Origin: Siphonodentalium dalli
Lineage: Eukaryota; Mollusca; Scaphopoda; Gadilida; Siphonodentaliidae
Direction: 5' to 3'
DNA: 64,000 nt
NCBI GenBank assembly: GCA_032622095.1
Contig: CP136061.1
Coordinates: 201,244,244 to 201,308,243, forward strand
Shown here: positions 13,651-25,582 of the stretch, in pieces
Layout: every line of letters begins with the position of its first letter
How positions within the stretch are numbered: position 1 is the first letter of the stretch
Made by a program: the position numbers and the translations under genes
Notes under the pieces: model-generated
What the model saw: the letters and a program-made list of their open reading frames with translations, nothing else
The model's database searches: none
What the model was told of the DNA's origin: nothing

Positions 13651-13734
13651 TAGAAACATGTCCCCACAATTACACCGGTGACGTAAACACATGTGCTAAT
13701 CTTTGTCGTAATATCGTAACTATCGGTATGATTT

Positions 13735-14240
13735 ATACTCAAGTCAGGGGGGGGTGGAAAAAAAAATTCCGGCACGTATGCCGGGGTGGGTGGGTGGTCA
13801 AAGCCACCAACAAGTAATTTTTTCCGCAACTAAAAAAAATATTTCCTGCTTGTTTTTTAGTGTTTTGGCAATGAGTTGGGCTTCAAAACCACTTTGAATG
13901 AGAGAAATAATGTAATTCTAACTGTAAACTGACTGCAGGCAGTTATCGTATTGTATTTTGTTGCAAATTTTGAAATCCAAGATGGCCGCTGGCAGCCATG
14001 TTTTTTTGGCCGAATGACCTCAAAATGACTCATTCCTATTTACATGTCCATGTTAACATCCATGATAAATAGTATGCACAGAAATTCATATACAGCTGTT
14101 TACAGTGAATTTCCCCCGGCAATGGAAAAAAATTTGGCGGTGGGGGTGGGTGGGTACAAAAAATTATCGAAAGGGAAAAAATGCCATACGTGCCTGAAAT
14201 TTTTTTCCGACCCCCCCCCCCCCCTGCTCAAGTACGAAAT
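13735..14240. mobile_element. Inverted-repeat element with G/C-run ends
   Basis: The left end ('actcaagtcagggggggg', then 'ggcacgtatgcc' and 'gggtgggtgg') is mirrored on the right ('tgggtgggta', 'catacgtgcctg', C14 run, 'tgctcaagt'). Related single-sided fragments occur at 28985-29110 and near 46060-46120. ORFs on both strands are by-products. Confidence 0.65.
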
Positions 14241-14244
14241 AACC

Positions 14245-14840
14245 ATAATACAATCGCCCAGTGGATTATCGATCGACCACACAATATGAAAAACTCTACA
14301 CCAGTGTACACCACTGTGTGGCGTAATTACGAGCAGCAGCTTCCTCATTAGACTAAAGTCTAGGTCGGCTGGTCGGCTGACCTGGGACCTGGTCGGCTAA
14401 TTGTCGTTGCTACACGTTGTGCAATGCGTCGCTATTGATATCGTTGAAACGCTATGTCACGCTATTGACCGGTATTTATACGGGGTATTGTCTATTGTTT
14501 CCCCTCAACCTATACTCGTCTATGTGAAGATGATAAATGCTATAGGCATTAGAAGATTTACGTATGAGTGAAATCCCTAATAGACTTGGCTGGTTGACAG
14601 CAGTGGATTTCTATGGGAGGAATAATTGGCTGGTTATGAATTAGACTGGACGGGTGGTGGGATATTCCTATGGTATAGGCAGAAGGTAAATTATAGTCTC
14701 CTCGTGTGGTGGGGACTTGGCTATATATTCAGGGGATGCAATTCTTCTGATCTAGGAAGATATGAGATATGTCTGTATATTTTTATGTGTACCCATACCA
14801 CGTGCGTCAGTCCGTTTTCCGTTAGCACACCCTACACGTT
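14245..14840. other. Intergenic, nothing recognised
   Basis: A short 'ggtcggctg' direct repeat near 14370-14400. No gene. Confidence 0.4.
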
Positions 14841-14844
14841 ACAT

Positions 14845-15330
14845 ATCTCCTCCGATCGTCACCAACATCATATGTATCTTCGGGTGACCTCTTGATGGAA
14901 GCCATCGACTTTTCCCGAAATGTGTTAAAACACATGGCCACCAGCAGCCATCTTGGATTTTAAATTTGAATCTATCGGCACACCCTGCAGCCCGCATTTA
15001 TTCGAGAATTGTTTTGAAAATTTACAGGTATGTTTAGGATCGCCTCTAGATGGGAGTTATCGAATTTGAACAATTTTCGATGAAAAACATGAACATCTTG
15101 GATTTTACTCTTTGCGTGAATAAGTTATTTGGCTACCCTACAGACCACATCCATCATCCGATCATCACCAATCTTCATATGGATCTTCGATGTGACCTCT
15201 TGATGGGAACCATCAAATTTTTCCCGAATTACATTGAAGAACATGGCCGCCAGCGGCCATCTTTTATGTACTCTTTGCGTGACTAAATCCTTCGACACGA
15301 CTTCCCCCATCTGATCATCACCAGACTTCA
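14845..15330. repeat. Diverged tandem repeat (GGCCRCCAGC-type, ~150-300 bp spacing)
   Basis: Blocks around 'gtgacctcttgatgg' (14885, 15199), 'acatggccaccagcagccat' (14932) and 'catggccgccagcggccatc' (15242), and 'catcttggatttta' (14951, 15094) recur in the same order. They are copies of an old repeat unit. A related downstream block is near 15445-15545. Confidence 0.7.
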
Positions 15331-16030
15331 CTTGCACTACCGACATACATATAATAATGATGATATCAAGTATTGGCATGGAAACTATATTTACTGCTTA
15401 CCAGCGTCGGGTAGACAAAGAACCCCCCCCCCCTCCCCCCCAAATGTGCTTGGTCTAAAGAACATTTGTACCAAGTTTCATGGCCGGTCACAATTTTGTT
15501 CTTAATCCACTGGGCTACTGTTGATTTGACACTTGGTTGGTGCATTGTAAGACAAAACTGTTTCAAGTCCGCGCAACCTTAATTAGTTGATGAATTTTCA
15601 ATTGATAAGTATCATCTATTGGAGTCTATAAGTCCAAAGAGTAGTTCCAAACTGGAAAACCATGTAGCTATTATTTTGTGGTGGCCCTTTAGAAAATTCA
15701 AGATGGCCACCAGAGGCGTCGCAAAACAGTAGTTACGTGGATCTCCGAACTCTGTTAGCTCTACCTTTCCAAGAAATATATTGTTCCCAAAATCCCCACA
15801 GATCGGTGAGTGGGTTTAATAACATACTATTGTTATAAAATGAGGTTTAGGAATTATTAATGTGTTATATATTTTTTTCAAAGGTCAAGTGAACGGGGAA
15901 AGTTTTGGATTATAACATGAGGATATATTTTATAGAATATTTTATCGTACTTTTACCGGTTTCAAAAAGCGAAAAATGGTAGATTTTTTCAGAAAAATAA
16001 TAAAAGGTCACCTACCACGTGTCCCGCGAT
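15331..16030. other. Intergenic with repeat-like phrases
   Basis: C-rich interrupted run at 15422-15440 and 'gaacatttgtaccaagtttcatgg', a phrase typical of the diverged dispersed repeats here. No gene. Confidence 0.4.
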
Positions 16031-17150
16031 AAGGTGACTTTTTAGTAAGGATAGTTTTGTTATGTCTGTCAAAATTCATCGGACCGTGACCAAATTCAAA
16101 CTTGGCCTTTGCCTTCTGAAATTTGAACCACGTACAAAATATCACGAGATTCAGTTGAATTTTAAAAGAATCAGAAAACTAAAAGTAAAGTTATCATCCG
16201 GAAACCAAAATAATTGCCAAATTTTAAGTCGACAAGGACCATAACTCCGGCAAAAATGGGCGGACCAAACCCAAGTTCGAACTTGACCTGCATCTTAAAG
16301 ACACGGTTGGCCTTGGCGGTGGGTATCCTGTGAAAATATATCCACCCGTCAAAAACCGCCACAAACAGAAAGAACATCAAAATGTAGATAGACTTTGTCC
16401 GAATACAAATAAGATATATCGCATAAACAGTATGTTATGGTCATATGTTTGACCATTGTTATGTAAACAAAAGCATAAAAAGTTACTTTTCTGGTGTTTG
16501 TTTATATTATGATGGTAAACATAAAGAGCGTTCTTTGTTGGTGAATACCTGATATGGAACTAATAAAGAGCGTTTATGCCATTTATGTGTGATTAGCCAG
16601 TAGCATTGTGCTGTCTTCTGTAACACAATCAGGCTCTTGCTTGGGTAAAATATAGTAGGTCTTTATGATAACATGCTGTTTACGCGATAGTCATGGTATA
16701 TATGAACGGAACTGTATGCGTTTTAATGTTTTTCTGTTTACGGTGTTTGGAACAAATATGAATATTTTCGACAATTAAGGCCGCACGTGCCTTTAAATGT
16801 GATTAATCCACATACAAATTTAAAAACAATAAAATTACAGAAACTAAAGTTATCATCCGGAAAACAAAATAAATCTAAGTCGACAAGGACCCTTTCGTTC
16901 CGCAAAAAATGGGTGAAACGAATCCATATTAGAACTTGACCCCTATTTTGAGCCCATAAACTCACAAAGTTATCCGGAAACTTTCAGAACGGACGGCAAG
17001 GCGGACATATTCTAAGTCGAAAAGGGGTCATAACCCCGGCAAAAATGGGCGGACCGAACCCATATTCGGACTGGATTTGGGTAATTTTGAGCTGATAAAC
17101 TTACATACCAAATTTGGTTTCAATCCGATAGCCTACAACGCCTGGAAGTC
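16031..17150. repeat. Diverged dispersed/tandem repeat (family VI)
   Basis: Recurrent phrases 'tcatcggaccgtgaccaaa', 'ttatcatccggaaa', 'aagtcgacaaggacc', 'ggcaaaaatgggcggacc' and 'aacttgacc' appear two to three times between 16075 and 17060. They recur at 42180-42430. Within it, 16515-16575 holds single-copy forms of the unit expanded in the 42 bp array at 56.7 kb. Confidence 0.7.
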
Positions 17151-17154
17151 CCGA

Positions 17155-18195
17155 TGGAAGGACGAACGCCGGCTATTTTAATAGTCCCCAAAAAAACTTT
17201 TTCGGGGGATAAAAATTGTAGACAAACAAAGTTAGTGAAAAATAGCATTGGTTCGAATCAAAATATGGGGCTTAGTATTATTAACATATGGCCCATTGGC
17301 ATGGTTGAATTGTTTATTCCTCCAATTAATGAAGATATCATATACAACATATTGTAAATACATGTACAATTAAATGTACGCATTCATAATATTGTCCATG
17401 TGTATGCATTTATGTTCGATCGAGGCATCGCGTTGTTTGCACTGACGGGTGTGTAATAACATTCTGTATAAATAATTATGGAATTTGGCTTGATCACATT
17501 AGAGATCACTTCCCTGACCAAACTACATATCTCTCAATGGAATAGTCTAACATGAAACTGGACAATTATATTTCTATTACATGCGGGTGTATATGAGCGC
17601 GCAACTATAAATAACATCGGCTTGCACGCACCCGCATAAGAAACTCGTGGTATGTGTTCTTTTACACGACCCACATTTTGTATTGATCAAATGGAACAAA
17701 TGACACACACACAAATATGAGACAATGAACTAATAAACGTTTCTCGTCACACTTGAGTTCCACACACACACAGGATGACTTCCACATCCACATGCATAAG
17801 TGAGGAATCCTACCGGCGAGAGCACATCCAGGAATGAAAATGTTGGAATTCCGAATATATTTATGATTTTATACCATAATTCATTTCAATTCAAGTCTCA
17901 ACTCGTTCTATCGCTGTGAGGCCAGTGAGAACGAAGTTTGTCCATAATTAAATTCAATATATTAGTATTCTGATCATCAAAATAGATATAACAGAAACAT
18001 ATTGCAAAAATCGATGCAAATATAATTGTTGCATGGATGTACATGTGGATATAATATAGTTGCATAGAGTAATAGTGTCTTGATATGTATATAATTATAT
18101 TTATCTGATAGATATATCGGTTTACTGTTGTGTTCGGCGTTATCGGTTTCGTGCTCGGTTAATGGATATGGATTTTGAATGGTTGTATATAGGAA
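17155..18195. other. Intergenic, simple repeats only
   Basis: Short CA runs near 17703-17715 and 17761-17772 and AT-rich sequence. No gene recognised. Confidence 0.4.
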
Positions 18196-18420
18196 TTAAG
18201 CCTCAAGAGGACTCAGATTGTATACTACTTTTAGCGCATTTCGTATGAATAATGATAATTTTCTCGATGTTTTCTCGCTGTGGGTTCTGAAAAGTGTGGC
18301 TAATTTCAATGCATTTGGCCTCTTATAGAAATATGACTTAAGAAACTTTTCTCTTAGTTCTCTAAGTTCACTACAGCGTAAAATTATGTGGTATTCGTCA
18401 CCGTTGCTGTGTTGTTCCAA
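18196..18420 (-). pseudogene. LINE ORF2 C-terminal relic
   Basis: About 74 codons on the minus strand read GDEYHIILRCSELRELREKF and onward, matching in order and spacing the C-terminal zinc region of the intact LINE ORF2 (CDEYHFVILCTELNDLRETY). The start shown is TTG, not ATG. An in-frame TAG lies only five codons upstream, so no longer protein is possible here. It is a 3' fragment of a diverged relative, either 5'-truncated at insertion or decayed. The inverted-repeat element at 18557-20138 begins just beyond its 5' side. Confidence 0.75.
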
Positions 18421-18556
18421 CCTGCGTGATGCCTACTCACTGGTTCGTCGCTATCAACACATACCGGATGACCAGACTGCAGGCAAGGTAACGAGGTGAC
18501 GATTCGTTGGAAAACAAGCAACACAGGAAAGGTTTTAATCATATTGCGTGCCTGAG

Positions 18557-20138
18557 GCCCGTTCCAAACGACGGATTTTTGTCGACTCGAATCTAATACC
18601 AGACCCACAATTGTATTAAATGCGTCAAAAATGCGACGTTTGAAACAATTAGATCCGTGTCAGACGCATCACAGACGAATCTCCGTCCAATTCAGACGAA
18701 TCTTCGTCGGTGATGCGTCTGAAATCCGTCTTGGTTTCAAACGACGGATTTTTGACGACTCGAATCTAATACATGTGACGAGAAGAGCCGATAGTTGCCG
18801 AAGAACGAATGCAAATGATATGATAATGATATGATAATGGTATAATAATGAGGGGGCTCCCCGTATCTGAGGAAATACCCACATGCCGTCATTTGTCGCA
18901 CGCTCTCTTTGTCATAAAGAAAGATATATCTAAAAGCATTGCTTAGGTAACATTGTGCAAATTGTAATTATTTTGGTAGTTTGATTCCTCAACGAACATG
19001 GCATGTCACTGACTCACATCTTATAATGGATATATTATCAATGTTTTAGAATAATCCATATATACCGGTATAAGGGGTAGGGGTTGTAGCAACTGATTTA
19101 TAATAATTCATATATACCGATATTCCTTATTGTAAGGAATAGGGGTGGTAGTCTCTGATGTATAATAATTAATATTTACCTGTATTACTTATTATAAGGG
19201 GCATTTATAATCATTCATATATACCGATAATACTTATTATGAGGGGTAAAGGGGTGGTAACCTCATATTTATAATAATTCATATATGCAGGTATTACTTG
19301 TTATAAGGGGCAGAGTGGTAGCCTATGATTTATAATAATTTATATATACCGGTATTCCTTATTATAAGGGGTAGGGGTGGTAGCCTCAGATTTATAATAA
19401 TTCATATAAACCGGTATTACTTATTATGAGGGGTAGGGATGGTAGCCTATGATTTATAATAATTCATAGATACCGATATTCCTTATTATAAAGGATATAT
19501 AGGTGGTAGCCTATGATTTATAATATATAATTAATATATACCGGTATTCCTCATTATAAGGGGTAGGGGTGGTACCACTGATCTTATTTATAATAATTCA
19601 TATATACCTGTATATACCGGCATTACTTATTATGAGGGGTATATGGGTGGTAACCTCTTATTTATAATAATTCATATATTCCGGTATTCCTTATTATAAG
19701 GGTAGTATCTTATTTATAATAATTCTTGTATACCTGTATTTACATGCATGATATACACATATATGGCAATTGGTTGCACGATATAACATTTATTTGTAGC
19801 GCCTATTATATTATATTATATAACTATATTTACTATATACATCCTCATATACATATGCACATATATTCGCGCTGCAATCGCGCATATATTTATACATAAT
19901 TTATACTGTATTTTAGTATATATATGTATAATATACCGGTATATATAGGCCTCTATATCTACGCGTGACCATTTTGTGAAGGTAACATGGAGTGCACCTT
20001 TAAATAAATCGACCGATGTATTAGATTCGACGTGACAAAGATGCGTCCGTCTGAAACAAAATTGACAGCAGACGCATCACCGACGGATTTAATACAATTA
20101 GATTCGAGTCGACAAAAATCCGTCGTTTGGAACGGGCC
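18557..20138. mobile_element. 1.6 kb inverted-repeat DNA element carrying a minisatellite
   Basis: The left end 'ggcccgttccaaacgacgga' and right end 'tccgtcgtttggaacgggcc' pair perfectly over about 40 bp. Both are flanked by TGA, a possible 3 bp target duplication. Subterminal copies of the same sequence occur inside on the left (18735-18775) and right (20015-20095), where 'agacgcatcac' and 'gatgcgtct' also mirror. The centre is the ~62 bp array at 19045-19740. No transposase. The superfamily is uncertain; a 3 bp duplication and GGC ends would fit PIF/Harbinger-like elements, but TGA is not their usual TWA. Confidence 0.75.
19045..19740. repeat. Minisatellite, ~62 bp unit, about 11 copies
   Basis: Unit 'ttataataattcatatatac' + 'cggtattccttattataagg' + 'ggtaggggtggtagcctatga', with small indels and variable third block. 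It lies wholly inside the inverted-repeat element. Confidence 0.9.
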
Positions 20139-20139
20139 T

Positions 20140-20834
20140 GAGGGTGCATTTGCATTGCTATAGAACTGTACAAAGATCTACACGAAGACTAGCTAGTGTA
20201 AACGGGTTGATATAGAAATGCACACAGAAAGAAAACGGTATTAGTTCGTGTGAGCAAAAATCGTGTCTGTTATACGTCACGGTCGACGCCGAAGCATTGC
20301 GACAGGCAAATCTGTTTTGATTAATTGTTACTCGGGCTTGGCGAATGTGTTTTAGTTTTCGTTGTCATTTCACCCCGTGTATTTCGAATATTGAACACGG
20401 ACAGGGACGTGCCAACTTTGGTTTTCAACAGTTGGAAATTTCATACCTGACACAACATTAGTCGTAATTTCCAAACCAACAATAGGTTTAAAATGATCTT
20501 GTAGTTTGATTTGCAAACATTTTATTGGGGGGGGGGTATTGTTTTCGGACCAATATTTGCATAATTTCCTAGTTTTTATCAAACTTTTGGGCTGGAATGG
20601 CCATCATCTGGAAATTTTCCAACCTTATCATGGGGTGGGTGTAAGGTTCGAAATTTCCAATACTTGGAAAGATTGTGTCCTGGTCCCGCCCCGTGGCCAG
20701 TCAAAAACTGCTAGTTAATTTAAGAAAACAATATTGTCCTACATTTGGTCAAATAAAGGGTGTTGTAGGGTGGATACCCATTCCATACATATCCAAAATG
20801 GCCACCCCAGATGGTGTCAAACAGGTGACCTATA
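20140..20834. repeat. Intergenic with dispersed-repeat fragments
   Basis: 20560-20625 ('cttttgggctgg...ggaaattttccaac') is matched in inverted orientation near 49498-49560. 'cagtcaaaaactgctagttaatttaag' near 20699 resembles 44460-44490. No gene. Confidence 0.5.
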
Positions 20835-20985
20835 TAGAGGATCTCACATGAGTTTCTATTTTATACGGAATTTATCAACCGAGTCCACTAAATTTGATTT
20901 GAGCCGAGGTTTACCGAGGCTCAAATATAATTTAGTGGACGAATTTGATAAATTACGTATAAAATAGAACGAGTTTGAGATACAT
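20835..20985. repeat. Hairpin element, family IV copy 1
   Basis: Arms 'gagtttctattttatacgga...gtccactaaat' and complement over about 65 bp, with loop at 'gccgaggtttaccgaggc'. The outer motif 'atagaggatctc' and inner 'cggaatttatcaaccgagt' recur at 47692-47797 and 49703-49805. Confidence 0.85.
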
Positions 20986-21517
20986 TTTATCACATGATCA
21001 AATAGACGCGAAGTATTCATCGAAAACAACAATCACAAACTTCAGCAATCGCAAGTCATTTAAATAATGGCGTGACATTACACCTGTTAAGTAGGGGGCC
21101 AAGTGACCAATTCTGAATGGGGGTTTCCATGCAAATCTCCGCAGCAAAAGCTACAGAGTTGCAAATAGTTATGGGTGTGACTTTGTGCGGTATTGAAAAC
21201 AATACATTCTTATCTGGCTTGGAATTAGTTGCGCCAGAAAGTTTGTGTATTTATTTCAGAATTTTATATTGATTATTTGTTTAGAATTGTTTATTGTTTA
21301 TTAGCAAAGTCAACATCTAAGTTGCAACATGCCATACAACTTATGTACACAACATTATACAAACAATACACGACATACATATATATCAATAAATGAGTTC
21401 ATCATATTATATGATATTGATAATAAATACAAATAATGCTAATACATTTGGGAATATGTTTTCTGAAATGGTTTCATATAATATTTACATTATATATAAT
21501 ATAATGTAATACTTGCT

Positions 21518-24500
21518 TCATGGTAACTTTATAAATGCTAATTTTAAGAAAATGCTCACTCTTTTCAATATACTTATGTTAAGCAGTGACAGCAGTCTGT
21601 AGAATTTATTTCTGTTAGGCTTTTCCCAGTAATACTTCGGTATATAGGTTTCTCGCAGATCGTTGAGTTCAGTACACAAAATAACAAAATGGTATTCATC
21701 ACATACATTTTCGCCACATAACGGGCATTTCGTGTCTTTACATGTACTTTTATTCCATCTGCATTGCTCTACCGGTAGTCTGTGATTGGCTGTTCTAAAT
21801 TTCAGTAAATACGTAGCTAGATGAGATGGCATATATACTAAGAATCGGCTCAATCTGACAGAATCCTTTATGTTTCGATAAAATATGGCACGGCTTGAAA
21901 TAGACATATTTAGATTGCCGAAGAGGCAACATGCGTGTTGCTCTATTAATTTCGCTTTCATGTGTTTCATGTCTGTCTTGCTTAGTGGTGACTGATTCTG
22001 CCACGCACTTTCCATATTTACTTCTCGCAGAGTTTCTTTGATAAACGAAATCCATTTAATCTTGTTTTGTAGTATGGCATCACCATCATTGATATACCTG
22101 AGTAGAAGGAATACATTTTTAGCTAATTCTGATCCTTCGTGCGATACTAGTTTTGACCAATATGATATTGCTCGGCACTTAATTTCGACCATTACGGGGT
22201 ATCTCCCCAATTCTGCATATACCATGTAGTTTGGTGTGCTAGACTTCATTGTTGTGATAATTTTGCAGAATTTAAGATGTATGGTCTCCAAAATTTGAGT
22301 TTTCTCGAAACACCAAACTTCACCACCATACAGCATAATCGGCATAATCATAGAGTCAAACAATTTAAACATAATATCTAGAGGCAGCTGCAGCTTTCTT
22401 GTTCTATTCAAAAGGCCATACATTGCTCTCGTTGCTGTATTCTGGGTCTGCTTAATCGATTGACAGAATCTACCATTGTAAAATAATTTAATACCGAGGT
22501 ATTTAAATTCTTTTAGAATTTGTATTTCTTGGCCCCTATAAGTGAATATTGGTAAGTTCTTTGACCATTTGTTTGTAAAAATTACCATTTTCGTTTTCAT
22601 TGTATTAACTTGCAGATTCCATGCCTCGGCATAGTCAGCGAATGCTGAAAGTGCACGATGCATATTGTCCTCCGAGTCTGAGAGGATCACGGTATCATCT
22701 GCATATAATAAACACAATATATTTATAAAACAGCCAATATGTTCAAAGTATTTCTCATCAAAATAGTTCAAGTTTGATATTGCACAGTCGCTCAGAAAAC
22801 TTTGTATATCGTTCACAAACAAAGAAAATAAAAGAGGTGACATTGGTTCACCTTGAAATAAACCAATCTGGCTGATAAAGAAGTCTGATTGCGAATTATT
22901 ATTTTTCACACATAATTTTATATTGTCGTACATGCTTCGTATTACCTGTAGTATCTTACCGTTTATATCTGCTTGCATAAGTTTCAACCATAGAGCATCT
23001 CTCCATACAGTATCAAATGCTTTGCGGAAATCAATAAAAGTACAATAAATCTTCCGTCCGCTCTGTAGGTATACGTTTATTAGAGCATGTAGAATAAATA
23101 TATTATCTACTGTTGAGTGACCCTTACGAAAACCTGTCTGAATTTTATCTACTAGGTCATTGTCTTCTGCAAACGACGATATTCGATTATTAATAACGGA
23201 TGTAAACAGTTTAGCAAAACAACTTAGAAGGGTGATTCCTCTATATGATTCAGGTAAATTTGGGTCCCCGGATCCTTTGAAGATGGGTTTTATCATCCCA
23301 ACAGCCCATTGTTTCGGAAAATGCCCACTACTCAGAATGAGATTAAAAAAGCGGACATAAATACTCATCATTTCACCGACCGATTCTTTGATATATTCGT
23401 TCAAAATTTGGTCCGCCCCTACTGCCTTACCATTCTTGAGCTTGCTTACAGCACTAAAAATCTCTTCTTGTGTTATAGGTCTATTTAGATGCGACTCGTG
23501 ATTTTCGTTAAAGTCCATATCGACATAGTCGGAAATATCCGATTCATCATTACAATCGTTTATGTTTAAATCCTTAAAGTACTCCTCGAATTGTTCTATT
23601 GTGACGTTTCCTCTGCATTTTTTGGTCTGGCTGTCGGAACACATTTTGTCAAGTCTGTCCCAGAATGACTTACCTGAATACTTAGCTGCATCTCGAAGTT
23701 CTGAAACTTGCTTTACTCGCATTTCTTTAATTTTTCTATCCATAACCCCTCTGTACATCGCGCAATGTTGTTTCATTATATCTTTATCTATAATAGATTT
23801 TGTTTTATTGTACTCACGCTTTGAATGGTTAAATTGATTCCTCAGTGTTCGACACTCACCATCAAACCAGGCTTTGTCTTTGCGAATATTTTCCCGCGTT
23901 TTATTTTGAGGTTTATAAGTTCCCAATGTACGATCGGCCGCAGTGTTTAGAGCTCTCGTTATAAGCCCGCATATATCATCAATATTTGTTTGGGATAAAC
24001 AACTATTGTTTTCCAAATCAGTAAGTTCACCAAGAATAAGCGTAATGTCGTCGGAATTAATATTTCTGGGTAACATTCTCCCTTTTTGTGGGTCCCATCG
24101 TTTCGTTTTTATCATTTGTTCACCAACAGTGGAGTTCTCGTCGGTGAAGTTATTTCGTATATATCGATTTGGGAAATTAAATTTTATCACCAAGTGTATA
24201 GCTCCATGTATATCGGAGAATAGAGAACAATGATCGTGGACTTTGAAGTTTTCTATTTTGCTCAAAAGGCGTTTTGTTCCTAGTGCATAATCTATTACCG
24301 TGCGATCAGATGACGTAAATTTTCCACATTTATCATCACCACACCTCCCATTGACAATGAATAATGTCATAAATTTACATAAACCCAATAGTTTATAACC
24401 ATAAGAGTTCACTTTACCTTTGTCTTGTGATATTCGATTTGGGACCTGAAAAGTCTTATCAAAATCATCGTCATTACATTCATCATCATAATATTCATCT

Positions 24501-25555
24501 TCTATAGACGACAAAAATGTATTAACCGTTTTACAAACAGTAGTATTTTCAAAAATATGGTACATGTCTCCCGTGTCATTGTCGGCGCTGACGTCACTGA
24601 CATTGTTTGTTCGTGAATTAAAATCCCCCATTAAAAGAAGTAAATCATTTTTCATTTGGAATTTCCTTATATCATCTTCAAGTTTCAAATTCCAATCATC
24701 ATTAGCATATCGCGTTCCTGCAGGGGGTATGTAGACTGCCCCCAAAAGAAGCGGTGAAGATTGTTTATCACTGGCATCAATGCGTATCCATGCGACATTA
24801 GAGTTGTCCGATTTTAAAGGAACAACGTACTGAAATAAATCACTCTTTGCCGCTATCATGATGCCACCCGATCGTGTACCATTACCAATATGTTTTCCCT
24901 TTACAACACAAATTTCAAAACCAGGTATAATTATTTGGTCTTCTAAAAAGCATTTCGTTTCTGAGAAACACAAGATGTCGTAACGGGTTATCAAATCATG
25001 AAATTCTTTATATTGCAACCTTTTTTCTAGGCCACACACATTCAAAGTTAAAATATTCAGAAACCGCATTTCTGGTTCATGGGAGATTACTCCATGAACA
25101 GGCTGTCGGCTATCGACGCCATGGGAAATAACTCCATTTTCTGACCCCGGAGACTCTTGGCTTATCTCCACTGGTCTATTAATCGTGGTCTCACAAGTCA
25201 ATCTGTGTAGGTCATTTTTGTTAAAGTTTATTTCAAATGAGTTCACATTTGAGCGCATACGTTTATCATGCATGATTTTATTTACAAACAATTCGCTATA
25301 GTTATTTGACCATTTAACGTTGTATATAGGCACGCAAACATTACTCGCTAAATTGAAATGATTTATCGCATATGTATCGGAGTAGTAATCAGTAACGGCA
25401 GTACAATTCAGCTCGCAATTGCCGTTAATGATAACACTACCATGCGCGCGGTACATATTAGTCAATACCCCGTGAACACATAAGCAATAAACATTCGTAG
25501 GTTGTTGGTCACATGAACAATTAACACATGGGCGAATTGGCCCGATATTTTCCAA
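21518..25555 (-). CDS. LINE ORF2 polyprotein: AP-type endonuclease, reverse transcriptase, C-terminal zinc motif
   Basis: 1345 residues as drawn from a TTG; the first ATG is residue 34, so this start is only the first codon of the open region. Residues 1-160 are Cys-rich early (CVNCSC, CLCVH) and unrecognised. Endonuclease is about 165-455: TLNVCGL (170-176), SETKC (198-202), MGDFNSR (309-315), SDRTVIDYALG (416-426) and SDIHGAIH (447-454), where the usual SDH has one inserted residue. An acidic insertion, YYDDECNDDDF, sits near 355-365. Reverse transcriptase is about 690-1030: KNGKAVGADQI (707-717), QTGFRKGHSTVDN (806-818), CTFIDFRKAFD (838-848), QGEPMSPLLFSLFVNDI (901-917) and the active-site LLYADDTVIL (949-958). 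A CCHC-type motif ends the protein (C1277, C1280, H1289, C1294). Catalytic residues look intact. Confidence 0.92.
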   Translation of the reverse strand: MENIGPIRPCVNCSCDQQPTNVYCLCVHGVLTNMYRAHGSVIINGNCELNCTAVTDYYSDTYAINHFNLASNVCVPIYNVKWSNNYSELFVNKIMHDKRMRSNVNSFEINFNKNDLHRLTCETTINRPVEISQESPGSENGVISHGVDSRQPVHGVISHEPEMRFLNILTLNVCGLEKRLQYKEFHDLITRYDILCFSETKCFLEDQIIIPGFEICVVKGKHIGNGTRSGGIMIAAKSDLFQYVVPLKSDNSNVAWIRIDASDKQSSPLLLGAVYIPPAGTRYANDDWNLKLEDDIRKFQMKNDLLLLMGDFNSRTNNVSDVSADNDTGDMYHIFENTTVCKTVNTFLSSIEDEYYDDECNDDDFDKTFQVPNRISQDKGKVNSYGYKLLGLCKFMTLFIVNGRCGDDKCGKFTSSDRTVIDYALGTKRLLSKIENFKVHDHCSLFSDIHGAIHLVIKFNFPNRYIRNNFTDENSTVGEQMIKTKRWDPQKGRMLPRNINSDDITLILGELTDLENNSCLSQTNIDDICGLITRALNTAADRTLGTYKPQNKTRENIRKDKAWFDGECRTLRNQFNHSKREYNKTKSIIDKDIMKQHCAMYRGVMDRKIKEMRVKQVSELRDAAKYSGKSFWDRLDKMCSDSQTKKCRGNVTIEQFEEYFKDLNINDCNDESDISDYVDMDFNENHESHLNRPITQEEIFSAVSKLKNGKAVGADQILNEYIKESVGEMMSIYVRFFNLILSSGHFPKQWAVGMIKPIFKGSGDPNLPESYRGITLLSCFAKLFTSVINNRISSFAEDNDLVDKIQTGFRKGHSTVDNIFILHALINVYLQSGRKIYCTFIDFRKAFDTVWRDALWLKLMQADINGKILQVIRSMYDNIKLCVKNNNSQSDFFISQIGLFQGEPMSPLLFSLFVNDIQSFLSDCAISNLNYFDEKYFEHIGCFINILCLLYADDTVILSDSEDNMHRALSAFADYAEAWNLQVNTMKTKMVIFTNKWSKNLPIFTYRGQEIQILKEFKYLGIKLFYNGRFCQSIKQTQNTATRAMYGLLNRTRKLQLPLDIMFKLFDSMIMPIMLYGGEVWCFEKTQILETIHLKFCKIITTMKSSTPNYMVYAELGRYPVMVEIKCRAISYWSKLVSHEGSELAKNVFLLLRYINDGDAILQNKIKWISFIKETLREVNMESAWQNQSPLSKTDMKHMKAKLIEQHACCLFGNLNMSISSRAIFYRNIKDSVRLSRFLVYMPSHLATYLLKFRTANHRLPVEQCRWNKSTCKDTKCPLCGENVCDEYHFVILCTELNDLRETYIPKYYWEKPNRNKFYRLLSLLNISILKRVSIFLKLAFIKLP

Positions 25556-25582
25556 AACGACATCACTCGAACAATAATTAGT

